Assembly: GCF_000720325.1 (NCBI RefSeq)
Contig: NZ_JOJM01000001.1
Coordinates: 1 to 64,000 of the forward strand
Length of the DNA: 64,000 nt
Direction of reading: 5' to 3'
Source: Streptomyces sp. NRRL B-1347
GTDB taxonomy: Bacteria; Actinomycetota; Actinomycetes; Streptomycetales; Streptomycetaceae
Under the pieces are notes generated by a model, which saw only the letters and a list, made by a program, of their open reading frames with translations, searched no databases and was not told the origin of the DNA. Position numbers and translations under genes: made by a program. Positions within the stretch are counted from its first letter, which is position 1; every line of letters starts with the position of its first letter. Positions 50,463-58,627 of the stretch are shown piece by piece.

Positions 50463-51098
50463 ATGCCACCTCGACCGCGCCGTAGCTACGACCAGTTCTG
50501 TGCCGCCGCCCGCGCCCTCGACGCCGTCGGCGACCGCTGGACCCTGCTGATCGTCCGCGAACTGCTCATCGGTCCGCGCCGCTACACCGATCTGCACGCC
50601 GACCTGCCGGGCGTCAGCACCGACGTGCTCGCCTCGCGCCTGAAGGACCTGGAGCAGTCGGGCCTCGCCACCCGCCGTCGACTGCCGCCGCCCGCCTCCG
50701 CGTACGTCTACGAACTCACCGGGCGCGGCCGGGACCTGACGCCCGTCCTGCGGGCCCTCGCCGCCTGGGGCGCCCCCGAACTCGCCGAGCGCCGGCCCAC
50801 CGACGCGGTGCGCGCCCACTGGTTCGCGCTGCCGCTCCTCGACGCCGTCGCCCTGGAGGAGGGCCTGGTGGAGCTGAGCCTGGAGGAGGGCGAATTCCAC
50901 GTGCGCATGGGCGGCGACGGGACCGTCGCGTACGGGGACGGGCCCGCGCCCGAGGAGCCCGACGCGCGCATGACCCTCGACGCCGGGACGGCCGTCGAGG
51001 TCGGGCGGGGGACGCTGAGCGTGGCCGACGGGGTGCGCGGCGGGCGGATCGCCGTGACCGGGGACGGCCCGCTGGCCAAGGCGTTGCGAGAAGGGTGA
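50463..51098 (+). CDS. HxlR-family regulator with SCP2-like C-terminal domain
   Basis: A 211-residue protein. Residues 1-100 are an HxlR winged helix (RRSYDQFCAAARALDAVGDRWTLLIVRELLIGPRRYTDLHADLPGVSTDVLASRLKDLEQSGL). The C-terminal part (ARMTLDAGTAVEVGRGTLSVADGVRGGRIAVTGDGPLAKALREG) resembles an SCP2/sterol-carrier-like domain, which may hold a lipophilic ligand. It is divergent from the aminotransferase gene and probably controls it and itself through the palindrome between them. It appears to be translated from a leaderless mRNA. Confidence 0.87.
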   Translation: MPPRPRRSYDQFCAAARALDAVGDRWTLLIVRELLIGPRRYTDLHADLPGVSTDVLASRLKDLEQSGLATRRRLPPPASAYVYELTGRGRDLTPVLRALAAWGAPELAERRPTDAVRAHWFALPLLDAVALEEGLVELSLEEGEFHVRMGGDGTVAYGDGPAPEEPDARMTLDAGTAVEVGRGTLSVADGVRGGRIAVTGDGPLAKALREG

Positions 51099-51178
51099 GG
51101 GGGCCCGGGGGCTGCCGCGCCCCTGGACCCCCTCTGTGGGTGCCTCGCCTCTGGACTCCCTCTGCGGGTGCCGCGCCC

Positions 51179-51931
51179 TCAGACGCCGGGCGGAGCGGCC
51201 GGAGGCCTGCCGTTGCCGCGCGTCAGGGTGTAGCCGCCCACGCCCGCGAGCGCCGCGAGGACACCGCCGACGCCCGTCCAGACCCAGCGGTCCGTCCACC
51301 ACCCGGAGGACCAGCCGTCCTCGGGCTCGGCCGCGGAGGGCTTGGAGCCCGGCACGAGCGGGTCGCCCAGGGTGCCGTCCACCGCCGCCGAGCCGCCGAC
51401 GTCCTTCGACGTGGCCTCGACCTCGGCGGTGACCGGCTGGCCCAGATCGGCGGTCCGCAGGCCGGTCGCCGTCAGGCGCACGTAGTACGTGCCCGGCAGC
51501 GGATCGTTGGCCCACGGCTCCGACCAGGCGCGCACCGTGCGCAGGGTGCAGGCGAGCTCCACCGATTCGCCCGCGGCCTTGCGCGCCTGCATGCCGTACA
51601 TGCAGGACTGGCGGCGCCGCAGACCGTCGTACACGTCGATCCGCCACTTGGCGTCGGACGCCCCCGCGGCGGACCCGGGCAGCTTCACGGTCGCCTTGAC
51701 CGTGGGCCGCTGACCGGAGTCCGCGGGGAAGGACCAGTACAGGTAGTCACCGGACGAGGCGCTCGCCGTGGCCTTGTGGCCCTGCTCGATCTCCGTCGCC
51801 GTACGGAAGGACGTGCCCGCGTCCGTGCGCTCCTTGCCGTCGTCACCGGAGGCCGCGAACGCGGGGCCGGAGGCGAGGAGGGCGCTGAGGCCGAGCAGCC
51901 CGGCGGCCGCCAGCAGACGTTTCGTACGCAT
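51179..51931 (-). CDS. Secreted, membrane-anchored partner of the VWA protein
   Basis: A 250-residue protein with a signal peptide (MRTKRLLAAAGLLGLSALLASGPAFA), a beta-rich extracellular domain (about 30-195; GDYLYWSFPADSGQRPTVKATVKLPGSAA) and a C-terminal transmembrane helix (WVWTGVGGVLAALAGVGGYTLTRG). No enzyme motif. It begins in the overlap TGATG with the upstream VWA gene, so the two are co-translated and probably act together at the cell surface. Function unknown; similar gene pairs occur in other streptomycetes. Confidence 0.8.
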   Translation of the reverse strand: MRTKRLLAAAGLLGLSALLASGPAFAASGDDGKERTDAGTSFRTATEIEQGHKATASASSGDYLYWSFPADSGQRPTVKATVKLPGSAAGASDAKWRIDVYDGLRRRQSCMYGMQARKAAGESVELACTLRTVRAWSEPWANDPLPGTYYVRLTATGLRTADLGQPVTAEVEATSKDVGGSAAVDGTLGDPLVPGSKPSAAEPEDGWSSGWWTDRWVWTGVGGVLAALAGVGGYTLTRGNGRPPAAPPGV

Positions 51932-53214
51932 CAGTTCGTCCTCCAGACAGCGACGCGCCAGCGCGAGAGCCAGCCCCACAGCACACCGCCGACGAAGCCG
52001 GTGAGCACGAGCGCGCCGAGCAGCCACCAGCCGCGGCCGAGGCCGAAGGCCGCCACGTCGGACGAGCCGTCGGGCGCGTCCACGACGTCGACGGCCAGCT
52101 CGACCGGCAGACCGGGCTTGCCCTTGGCGGCGGCCCCGGCGGCGGCCGAGTAGGAGTGCGACACCTGGAGGCAGACGGTCTCCTTCTCGTCGGCGCCGTC
52201 CTCGTCGTCGTCCCGCTCGGGCTTCGGATACCGGAGCCCGGTGGAGATCACGTCGGTACGGCCGTCCCCGGCCTCGGAGCCGCGCACGATCTCGCGGTCG
52301 TGCTTGGTGACGGCCCGGAGCAGAACGCCGTAGTCGTTGTTCACGGCCCGGTCGGCGCCCACGCTCACCGAGGCGCGCAGCTCCTTGCCCGGCGCCACGT
52401 CCACGCGGTACCAGCGGTGCTCGCCGAACCCGGCGCGGTCCGTGTACAGGCCCGGCTTGAGCTCCGGCGCGGCCGAGCAGCTGGCGGCGCCGTCCACGGC
52501 CACGGGGTTGACGACCGGATCGGCCGCGCGGTCCACCAGCTGGCCCACCCGGTCGGTGAGTTCGTCGGTGTGCCGGATGGAGGTGTACGTGCCGCCGGTG
52601 GCCTCGGCGATGCAGCTCAGCTGCGCGCGCATCTTGGTGTTCGGGACCAGGCCCAGGGTGTCGACGGTCAGGTTGATGCCCTTGGCCGCGATCTCCCGCG
52701 CCACCTCGCACGGGTCGAGGGGCTGGCAGGTGTCCTCGCCGTCGCTGATGAGGACGATGCGGCGCGAGCCCTCGCCGCCCTTCAGGTCGTCGGCGGCCTT
52801 CAGCAGGGCCGGGCCGATCGGGGTCCAGCCGGTCGGCGAGAGGGTGGCCACCGCGGTCTTGGCGTCCCTGCGGTCGAGCGGGCCCACCGGGTAGAGCTGC
52901 TCGGTGTCCTTGCAGCCGGTCTTGCGGTCGTCCCCGCGGTAGTTGGCGCCGAGGGTGCGGATGCCGAGCTCGACGTCCTCGGGGGTGGCGTCGAGCACCT
53001 CGTTGAAGGCCTGCTTCGCCGCGGCCATCCGGCTCTTGCCGTCGATGTCGCGGGCCCGCATCGAACCGCTGACGTCGAGGAGGAGCTCGACCTTGGGCTT
53101 CGCCCCGCCCTCGTCCGGTTCGTCGGCCGCGTACGCGGCGCTGGGCGCGAGCCCCATGCTCAGGGCCGCGAACAGGGCACAGGTGCCCGCCGCGAGCCGT
53201 TTTCTGGTGATCAT
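51931..53214 (-). CDS. Secreted VWA-domain protein
   Basis: A 427-residue protein with a Sec signal (MITRKRLAAGTCALFAALSMGLAPSAAYA), a von Willebrand factor A domain (about 40-225) with the MIDAS motif LLLDVSGSM and the T/D positions in LSPTGWTPIGPALL and ISDGEDTC, then a beta domain (WYRVDVAPGKELRASVSV) and a C-terminal helix (WWLLGALVLTGFVGGVLWGWL). It binds divalent metal and mediates adhesion or protein assembly. Two conserved Cys pairs lie in the VWA part. First gene of a two-gene unit. The divergent gene is a HipA-like kinase. Confidence 0.85.
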   Translation of the reverse strand: MITRKRLAAGTCALFAALSMGLAPSAAYAADEPDEGGAKPKVELLLDVSGSMRARDIDGKSRMAAAKQAFNEVLDATPEDVELGIRTLGANYRGDDRKTGCKDTEQLYPVGPLDRRDAKTAVATLSPTGWTPIGPALLKAADDLKGGEGSRRIVLISDGEDTCQPLDPCEVAREIAAKGINLTVDTLGLVPNTKMRAQLSCIAEATGGTYTSIRHTDELTDRVGQLVDRAADPVVNPVAVDGAASCSAAPELKPGLYTDRAGFGEHRWYRVDVAPGKELRASVSVGADRAVNNDYGVLLRAVTKHDREIVRGSEAGDGRTDVISTGLRYPKPERDDDEDGADEKETVCLQVSHSYSAAAGAAAKGKPGLPVELAVDVVDAPDGSSDVAAFGLGRGWWLLGALVLTGFVGGVLWGWLSRWRVAVWRTN

Positions 53215-53272
53215 CAGCGGATCCTATGGATCAAGGTCCGTCCGCTCCAAAAAAGCAGTTGAGGGCGCCGGT

Positions 53273-53278
53273 TAGGGT
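53273..53278 (+). promoter_or_regulatory. -10 box for a leaderless transcript of the HipA-like gene
   Basis: TAGGGT lies seven bases before GTG 53286. The same spacing is seen before the LysR gene at 6172. Confidence 0.45.
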
Positions 53279-53285
53279 GGCGGGT

Positions 53286-54200
53286 GTGCTGCGAGAAGTG
53301 ACGGCTGTTCGATATCTGGAACCCCTGCGGGCGGGCGGCTCCGTGCCCGGCGTCGTCGAGGCCGACGACCTCGGGACCTACGTCTTGAAGTTCACCGGCT
53401 CCGCGCAGGGCCGCAAGGCGCTGGTCGCCGAGGTCATCGTCGGGGAGCTGGCCCGCAGGCTCGGCCTGCGCGTGCCCGAGCTGGTCCTCGCCCACTTCGA
53501 CCCGGCTGTCGCCGCGCACGAGCCGCACCAGGAGGTCCAGGACCTGCTGCACCGCAGCGCGGGCCTCAACCTGGGCATGGACTATCTGCCCGGAGCCCAC
53601 GACTTCACCCCGGACACCGAGCTCGACGTGGACCCGCTGGAAGCGGGCAAGGTGGTCTGGCTCGACGCCCTCACCGCCAACGTCGACCGCACCGTGCACA
53701 GCTCGAACCTCATGGTCTGGCCCACGTTCGGCGTCCGCCCGCCGCAGCTGTGGCTCATCGACCACGGGGCCGCCCTCGTCTTCCACCACCGCTGGGACGC
53801 CGCGTCGGTCCTCGCCACCGCCGAGAAGGCGTACGACGTCCGCCAGCACGCGCTCGGCCGCTACGGCCCCGACACGCGGGCGGCCGACGCGGAGCTCGCG
53901 CCGCGGGTGACGGAGGAGCTGCTGCGGGCGATCACCGCGGACGTCCCCGACGCCTGGCTCGCCGACGAGCCGGGCTTCGCCACCCCCGACGAGCTGCGCA
54001 CGGCCTACGTCACCTGCCTGACGGCCCGCGCCCGCGCCTCCGCGGCCTGGCTGCCCACCGACTTCCCGTCCCGGGCCCAGCTCGCCGCCGAGGACGAGAG
54101 CCGCGCCCGGGCCACCGAGGCGGGCCGCCCCGCCTGGCTGAAGAAGGTCCCCAACCTGCACGGCAAGCCCGACCCGCGCCCCGCGAAGAGGTACCCATGA
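53286..54200 (+). CDS. HipA-like kinase-fold protein
   Basis: A 304-residue protein of the HipA-like kinase family of actinobacteria (solitary, without HipB). Segments: TYVLKFTGSAQGRKALVAEVIVGELARRLG with an ATP-binding Lys, VVWLDALTANVDRTVHSSNLMVW carrying a catalytic N-x-D-R type motif (ANVDRTVHSSN), and LWLIDHGAALVFHH with the metal-binding Asp. Unlike E. coli HipA it lacks the N-terminal HipA domain and an adjacent antitoxin. Start GTG 53286. Its TGA overlaps the ATG of the SelT-like gene, so the products are co-translated. Confidence 0.75.
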   Translation: MLREVTAVRYLEPLRAGGSVPGVVEADDLGTYVLKFTGSAQGRKALVAEVIVGELARRLGLRVPELVLAHFDPAVAAHEPHQEVQDLLHRSAGLNLGMDYLPGAHDFTPDTELDVDPLEAGKVVWLDALTANVDRTVHSSNLMVWPTFGVRPPQLWLIDHGAALVFHHRWDAASVLATAEKAYDVRQHALGRYGPDTRAADAELAPRVTEELLRAITADVPDAWLADEPGFATPDELRTAYVTCLTARARASAAWLPTDFPSRAQLAAEDESRARATEAGRPAWLKKVPNLHGKPDPRPAKRYP

Positions 54201-54472
54201 GCCATCGCGTAGAGATCGAGTACTGCACCCAGTGCCGCTGGCTGCCCCGCGCGGCCTGGCTCGCCCAGGAACTCCTGACCACCTTCGAGGCGGAGCTCAC
54301 CGACCTCGCCCTCAAGCCGGGCACGGGCGGCGTCTTCGTCGTCCGCGTCGACGGCGAGCCGGTCTGGGACCGCCGCGAACAGGGCTTCCCGGAGCCCACG
54401 GCCGTCAAGCGCCTGGTACGCGACCGAGTGGCCCCGGGCCGAAGCCTGGGCCACTCGGATCCCAAGGCCTGA
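54197..54472 (+). CDS. SelT/SelW/SelH (Rdx) family protein
   Basis: A 91-residue thioredoxin-like Rdx protein. EYCTQCRWLPRAAWLAQELLTTFE contains the C-x-x-C redox motif just after the first strand (VEIEYC), and GGVFVVRVDGEPVWDRREQGFPEPTAVKRLVRDRV completes the fold. In vertebrate relatives the second or first Cys is selenocysteine; here both are Cys. Activity is thought to be thiol-disulfide exchange. It is translationally coupled to the HipA-like kinase gene and ends 3 bp before the aceB stop on the other strand. Confidence 0.9.
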   Translation: MSHRVEIEYCTQCRWLPRAAWLAQELLTTFEAELTDLALKPGTGGVFVVRVDGEPVWDRREQGFPEPTAVKRLVRDRVAPGRSLGHSDPKA

Positions 54473-54474
54473 CG

Positions 54475-56097
54475 TCAGCGCAGGCGCTCGTACGCGGGGA
54501 GGGTGAGGAAGTCCGCGTAGTCGGCGTCCAGGGAGACCTGGAGGAGGAGGTCGTGGGCCTCCTGCCACTTGCCCGCCGTGAAGGCGTCCTCGCCGATCTC
54601 GGTGCGGATCGCGGCCAGTTCGGCGGCGGCGACCTCGCGGGCCAGGTCCGCGGTGGCGGCCTTGCCGTCCTCGAAGACGACGCCCGCGTTGATCCACTGC
54701 CAGATCTGGGAGCGGGAGATCTCGGCGGTGGCCGCGTCCTCCATGAGGTTGAAGATGGCGACCGCGCCGAGGCCGCGCAGCCAGGCCTCGATGTAGCGGA
54801 TGCCGACCTGCACGGCGTTGACCAGGCCCGCGTAGGTGGGCTTGGCGTCGAGCGAGTCGATGGCGATCAGGTCGCCGGGGGCGACGGAGACGTCCTCGCG
54901 CAGGCGGTCCTTCTGGTTCGGCCTGTCGCCGAGGACCTTGTCGAAGGACTCCAGGGCGATGGGCACCAGGTCGGGGTGGGCGACCCAGGAGCCGTCGAAG
55001 CCGTCGCCCGCCTCGCGGTCCTTGTCGGCGCGGACCTTCTCGAAGGCGACCTTGTTGACCTCGGCGTCCTTGCGGGACGGGATGAAGGCCGCCATGCCGC
55101 CGATGGCGTGTGCGCCGCGCTTGTGGCAGGTGCGCACGAGCAGTTCGGTGTAGGCGCGCATGAACGGGGCCGTCATCGTGACCAGGTTGCGGTCCGGCAG
55201 GACGAACTTCTGGCCGCCGTCGCGGAAGTTCTTGACGATGGAGAAGAGGTAGTCCCAGCGTCCGGCGTTCAGCCCGGAGGCGTGGTCGCGCAGTGCGTAG
55301 AGGATCTCCTCCATCTCGTACGCGGCCGTGATCGTCTCGATGAGGACGGTGGCGCGGACGGTGCCCTGCGGGACGCCGACGTAGTCCTGCGCGAAGACGA
55401 AGATCTCGTTCCAGAGGCGGGCCTCCAGGTGCGACTCCGTCTTCGGGAGGTAGAAGTACGGGCCCTTGCCGAGGTCGATGAGGCGCTGGGCGTTGTGGAA
55501 GAAGTACAGGCCGAAGTCGACGAGGGCGCCCGGGACCGGGGTGCCGTCCGCGTCCGTGAGGTGCCGCTCGTTCAGGTGCCAGCCGCGCGGGCGCATCACG
55601 ACGGTGGCGAGTTCGCCCGCGTCCTTCAGGGCGTACGACTTGCCGGTGCGCTCGTCGGTGAAGTCGATGCGGCGCTCATAGGCGTCGGTCAGGTTGAGCT
55701 GGCCGAGGATCACGTTCTCCCAGGTGGGGGCGGAGGCGTCCTCGAAGTCGGCGAGCCAGACCCGCGCGCCCGAGTTGAGCGCGTTGATGGTCATCTTGCG
55801 GTCGGTGGGGCCGGTGATCTCGACCCGGCGGTCGTTCAGGGCGGCCGGGGCGGGCGCCACCTTCCAGGAGTCGTCCGCGCGGACGGCGGCGGTCTCCGGC
55901 AGGAAGTCCAGGGCGGAGGTGCGGGCGATCTCGGCGCGCCGTTCGGCGCGGCGGGCCAGGAGCTCGTCACGGCGCGGGGTGAACCGCCGGTGCAGCTCGG
56001 CCACGAAGGCGAGCGCCGCGTCGGTCAGGACCTCTTCCTGCCGGGGCAGGGGCTCGGCGTCGACGATGGCCAGCGGGGACGGCGCTGGTGCGGACAT
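54475..56097 (-). CDS. aceB: Malate synthase A
   Basis: A 540-residue malate synthase that joins glyoxylate and acetyl-CoA. The family signature LRDHASGLNAGRWDYLFS is present, with the catalytic Asp/Glu region at FLETITAAYEMEEI and the early WLADFEDASAPTWENVI. No isocitrate lyase is in the window, so glyoxylate probably comes from ureide catabolism here. ATG 56097 follows GGAAG. The upstream region carries both types of palindromic operators seen elsewhere in the pathway, including a strong promoter overlapped by both. Confidence 0.96.
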   Translation of the reverse strand: MSAPAPSPLAIVDAEPLPRQEEVLTDAALAFVAELHRRFTPRRDELLARRAERRAEIARTSALDFLPETAAVRADDSWKVAPAPAALNDRRVEITGPTDRKMTINALNSGARVWLADFEDASAPTWENVILGQLNLTDAYERRIDFTDERTGKSYALKDAGELATVVMRPRGWHLNERHLTDADGTPVPGALVDFGLYFFHNAQRLIDLGKGPYFYLPKTESHLEARLWNEIFVFAQDYVGVPQGTVRATVLIETITAAYEMEEILYALRDHASGLNAGRWDYLFSIVKNFRDGGQKFVLPDRNLVTMTAPFMRAYTELLVRTCHKRGAHAIGGMAAFIPSRKDAEVNKVAFEKVRADKDREAGDGFDGSWVAHPDLVPIALESFDKVLGDRPNQKDRLREDVSVAPGDLIAIDSLDAKPTYAGLVNAVQVGIRYIEAWLRGLGAVAIFNLMEDAATAEISRSQIWQWINAGVVFEDGKAATADLAREVAAAELAAIRTEIGEDAFTAGKWQEAHDLLLQVSLDADYADFLTLPAYERLR

Positions 56098-56235
56098 GAG
56101 CTGTCACTTCCTTCAGCGAGCGTGCTTCACGGGCGGCGCGGCGGTGGCGGCGGAACGACCGTCGGCCCGGTCATATGGCACCGCGTGCCACGGTGCCGGG
56201 ACACGGCCGTGGGCGCCGTCCACCGGGTCAGGCGC

Positions 56236-56289
56236 TTCTGAACAGTGGATACTAGTTTCCTCATGGTGGAAGTTCAATCGTTTGTTGAT
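56236..56289 (-). promoter_or_regulatory. aceB promoter with both operator types
   Basis: Minus-strand promoter: TTGAAC (56277-56272), 17-bp spacer, TAGTAT (56254-56249). Two 15-bp AllR-type sites, TTCTGAACAGTGGAT (56236) and TTCCTCATGGTGGAA (56257), start exactly 21 bp apart and cover the -10 box and the spacer. The 17-bp site TTCAATCGTTTGTTGAT (56273-56289) overlaps the -35 box. The rest of the 331-bp interval 56098-56428 shows nothing else. Confidence 0.75.
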
Positions 56290-56428
56290 GTCGAGATTCT
56301 CTTCGTCGACAGAACGCGGCGCAGAGTGCCACGGCCGTCACTCCCAGTGGAGCAGGGGTGCGGCGGGGAGGCCAGGGGGCGCCGGGGCGGTCGTGCCGAC
56401 GGCGCCCGCGTCCCTCCGCCCGCCCTCT

Positions 56429-57052
56429 TCATTCCAGTCGTTCCAGGTCCGAGAACGTGTCGATGTCGTACGGCTCCGCGATGTCCCCGCACTCCACGAG
56501 CGTGAGCGCGGCCGCGTGCTCCTTGAGGTAGGCGCGGGCCCCCTGGTCGCCCGTCGCGGCCGCCGCGACGCCGTCCCAGTGGTCCGCGCCGAACAGGACC
56601 GGATGGCCGCGCTCGCCGTCGTACGCGGCGGCCGCGAGATCGGCGGGGGAGCGGTACGCGGCGAGCAGCCGGGCCACCGCGGCCGCGCCGATGCCGGGCT
56701 GGTCCACGAGCGTGACGAGCGCGGCCCGCGCCCCGGTGTCCCGCAGCGACGCCAGGCCCGCGCGCAGCGAACTCCCCATCCCTTCCCGCCAGTCCGGGTT
56801 GTCCACGAGCACGCACCCGGGGAGCGTCGCCTGCTCCCGTACGACGTCGGCGGTGGCCCCGAGCACGATGTGCACACGGGTGCAGCCGCCCTCGCGCAGG
56901 GCCCGCGCGGCGCGCTCCACGAACAGCTCCCCGCGGTGGTCGAGCAGGGCCTTCGGACAGCCGCCCAGGCGCCGTCCGCCGCCCGCGGCGAGCAGCAGAC
57001 CGGCGACATCGGCGGCGGGGGCGGACGGGGCGGGTGACAGTGATTCGGTCAT
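56429..57052 (-). CDS. NTP transferase, MocA-like molybdopterin cytidylyltransferase
   Basis: A 207-residue nucleotidyltransferase. The NTP loop is AGLLLAAGGGRRLGGCPKALL, with a metal Asp in VTLVDQPGIGAAAVARLLAAY and a substrate region RGHPVLFG. It resembles MocA/MobA-type enzymes that form molybdopterin cytosine dinucleotide for xanthine dehydrogenase-like enzymes, which fits the purine context between aceB and the ureide genes. A related mannose/glucose nucleotidyltransferase cannot be excluded. ATG 57052. Confidence 0.8.
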   Translation of the reverse strand: MTESLSPAPSAPAADVAGLLLAAGGGRRLGGCPKALLDHRGELFVERAARALREGGCTRVHIVLGATADVVREQATLPGCVLVDNPDWREGMGSSLRAGLASLRDTGARAALVTLVDQPGIGAAAVARLLAAYRSPADLAAAAYDGERGHPVLFGADHWDGVAAAATGDQGARAYLKEHAAALTLVECGDIAEPYDIDTFSDLERLE

Positions 57053-57149
57053 GACCCTTGCTTACCGCATGGCTTCTGGGGACCCTGTTCCGGCCGGGGC
57101 GTGGCCGAAAGGTGCGGCTGCCGCACAACGACGTGCGAGGGGGAGAGCT

Positions 57150-57461
57150 GTGTTGCGGAGCATGGGGCAGAGAGCGGCGACAGGCGGCTACGAGGATCCG
57201 CGGGTGACGGAGCTGCGGGCCGCGGTGTCCCGGCTGCGCCGTGAACTGGCCTCCTATCCGGGGGAGTTCCCCGATCGGGCGATCGCGGAGGACGAGTTGG
57301 CGGCGTTGGCCGCGATGGCTGCGGCGGGCGCGCCCGATCTCCGCCGGCTGCGGCGGTCCCTCTTATTGGTCGCGGGGTCGATCGGCTCGGTCAGTGCCTT
57401 GACGGGGGCGCTGGGCGGGGTGCGGGGCGCGGTGGAACGCTTTCGCGAGGCTTACGGCTGA
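57150..57461 (+). CDS. DUF5955 family small protein
   Basis: A 103-residue protein. EDPRVTELRAAVSRLRRELASYPGEFPDRAIAEDELAALAAMAAAG is a charged helical hairpin, and LRRSLLLVAGSIGSVSALTGALGGVRGAVERF is a hydrophobic glycine-rich helix that may lie in or on the membrane. This pattern matches DUF5955 proteins found only in actinobacteria, function unknown. GTG 57150 follows GGGGAGA. It is divergent from the MocA-like gene; the ends of dispersed repeat copy 4 follow it. Confidence 0.7.
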   Translation: MLRSMGQRAATGGYEDPRVTELRAAVSRLRRELASYPGEFPDRAIAEDELAALAAMAAAGAPDLRRLRRSLLLVAGSIGSVSALTGALGGVRGAVERFREAYG

Positions 57462-57519
57462 GGCGCCCTCGTGGGTGGCGCCCCGCTGTGTCCATCAGCG
57501 CGCTCCGCGCGCGGGCGCC

Positions 57520-57601
57520 CCTTCCCGATTCCTGGGGGCTCCGCCCCCAGACCCCCGCTTTTCGGCGCTTCGCGCCTCGTCCTCAAACGCCGGACGGGCT
57601 G
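57520..57601 (-). repeat. Dispersed Streptomyces intergenic repeat, copy 4, two-hairpin form
   Basis: Read on the minus strand: constant arm CCCGTCCGGCGTTTGAGGAC (57598-57579), hairpin GGCGC-GAA-GCGCC, CGGGGGTC spacer, second hairpin CTGGGGGCGGAGCCCCCAG (57547-57529), then CGGGAAGGGGCG. It lies between DUF5955 and the AllR-like gene, which are convergent. Confidence 0.85.
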
Positions 57602-57654
57602 GATCTTCCAGCCCCAGTGCGTGAAGGGGCGGGCCAGGGGCGCACCGCGAGGGA

Positions 57655-58467
57655 CTACGCCGACGGGCCCGAGCTGGCCAGGGCGGTGGAGAGTTCCGTC
57701 GCGACCTGTTGGAGGACGGGGACGATGAGGCGCGTGGCCTCGTCGGTGACGCGGCCCGCGGGGCCCGAGATGGAGATCGCCGCGGCCGTGGGGGAGTCGG
57801 GGACGGAGACGGCGAGGCAGCGCACGCCGATCTCCTGTTCGTTGTCGTCGACCGCGTACCCCGCCCGGCGGACCTCTTCGAGCGCGTCGAGGAAGCCGTC
57901 CGGCGTGGTGATGGTCTTCTCCGTGGCGGCGGGCATCCCCGTGCGCGCGAGCAGCGCCCGCACCTCGTCCGGCGGCGTGTGCGCGAGCAGCGCCTTGCCC
58001 ACCCCGGTGGAGTGCGGCAGGACCCGCCGCCCCACCTCGGTGAACATCCGCATGGAGTGCTTGGACGGCACCTGCGCCACGTACACGACCTCGTCGCCGT
58101 CGAGCAGCGCCATGTTCGCCGTCTCGCCGGTCTCCTCGACCAGGCGGGCGAGGTAGGGGCGCGCCCAGGTGCCGAGCAGCCGGGAGGCGGACTCGCCGAG
58201 GCGGATCAGGCGGGGGCCGAGCGCGTACCGCCGGTTGGGCTGCTGGCGGACGTACCCGCAGGCGACGAGCGTGCGCATCAGCCGGTGGATGGTCGGCAGC
58301 GGGAGCCCGCTGCTCGCGGACAGCTCGCTGAGCCCGACCTCGCCCCCGGCGTCGGCCATCCGCTCGAGCAGGTCGAAGGCGCGCTCGAGGGACTGGACGC
58401 CCCCGCTCGCGGGCGCGGGAGCGGAGGACTTCGCGGCGTCGGTGGTGCTGGCGCTGGACGTCGGCAC
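57655..58467 (-). CDS. allR: IclR-family repressor, AllR-like
   Basis: A 270-residue IclR regulator: N-terminal winged HTH (GGVQSLERAFDLLERMADAGG, LSELSASSGLPLPTIHRLMRTLV) and a GAF-like effector domain (about 90-265; MRMFTEVGRRVLPHSTGVGKALLAH, YAVDDNEQEIGVRCLAVSV). It is divergent from allantoinase, the position of AllR in S. coelicolor, where AllR is reported to repress the allantoin pathway and respond to pathway metabolites. The intergenic region and the gcl, hyi and aceB promoters share a phased palindrome that is its likely operator. Start ATG 58467; a leader of about 24 residues precedes the HTH. Confidence 0.88.
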   Translation of the reverse strand: MPTSSASTTDAAKSSAPAPASGGVQSLERAFDLLERMADAGGEVGLSELSASSGLPLPTIHRLMRTLVACGYVRQQPNRRYALGPRLIRLGESASRLLGTWARPYLARLVEETGETANMALLDGDEVVYVAQVPSKHSMRMFTEVGRRVLPHSTGVGKALLAHTPPDEVRALLARTGMPAATEKTITTPDGFLDALEEVRRAGYAVDDNEQEIGVRCLAVSVPDSPTAAAISISGPAGRVTDEATRLIVPVLQQVATELSTALASSGPSA

Positions 58468-58627
58468 GGCGCGTTCCTTTCGACTGGCAGGCGGTATGCA
58501 GCCTACCGGGCGCCTGCGGGGGCGTATCCGGCGCGGGCGGGCCGTCCGTGCCGGTCAGTGCGTGTTTGTCCGGTCTCCCGCGAGGCGGTCGGAGCGCCCA
58601 GGGCGGTGTGGGTTGTACGGAGCTACG

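Noticed and set aside
56098..56428. Riboswitch or structured leader before aceB
   Set aside because: No known riboswitch core is recognisable; the palindromes at 56236-56289 fit protein operators better because they overlap the promoter boxes.
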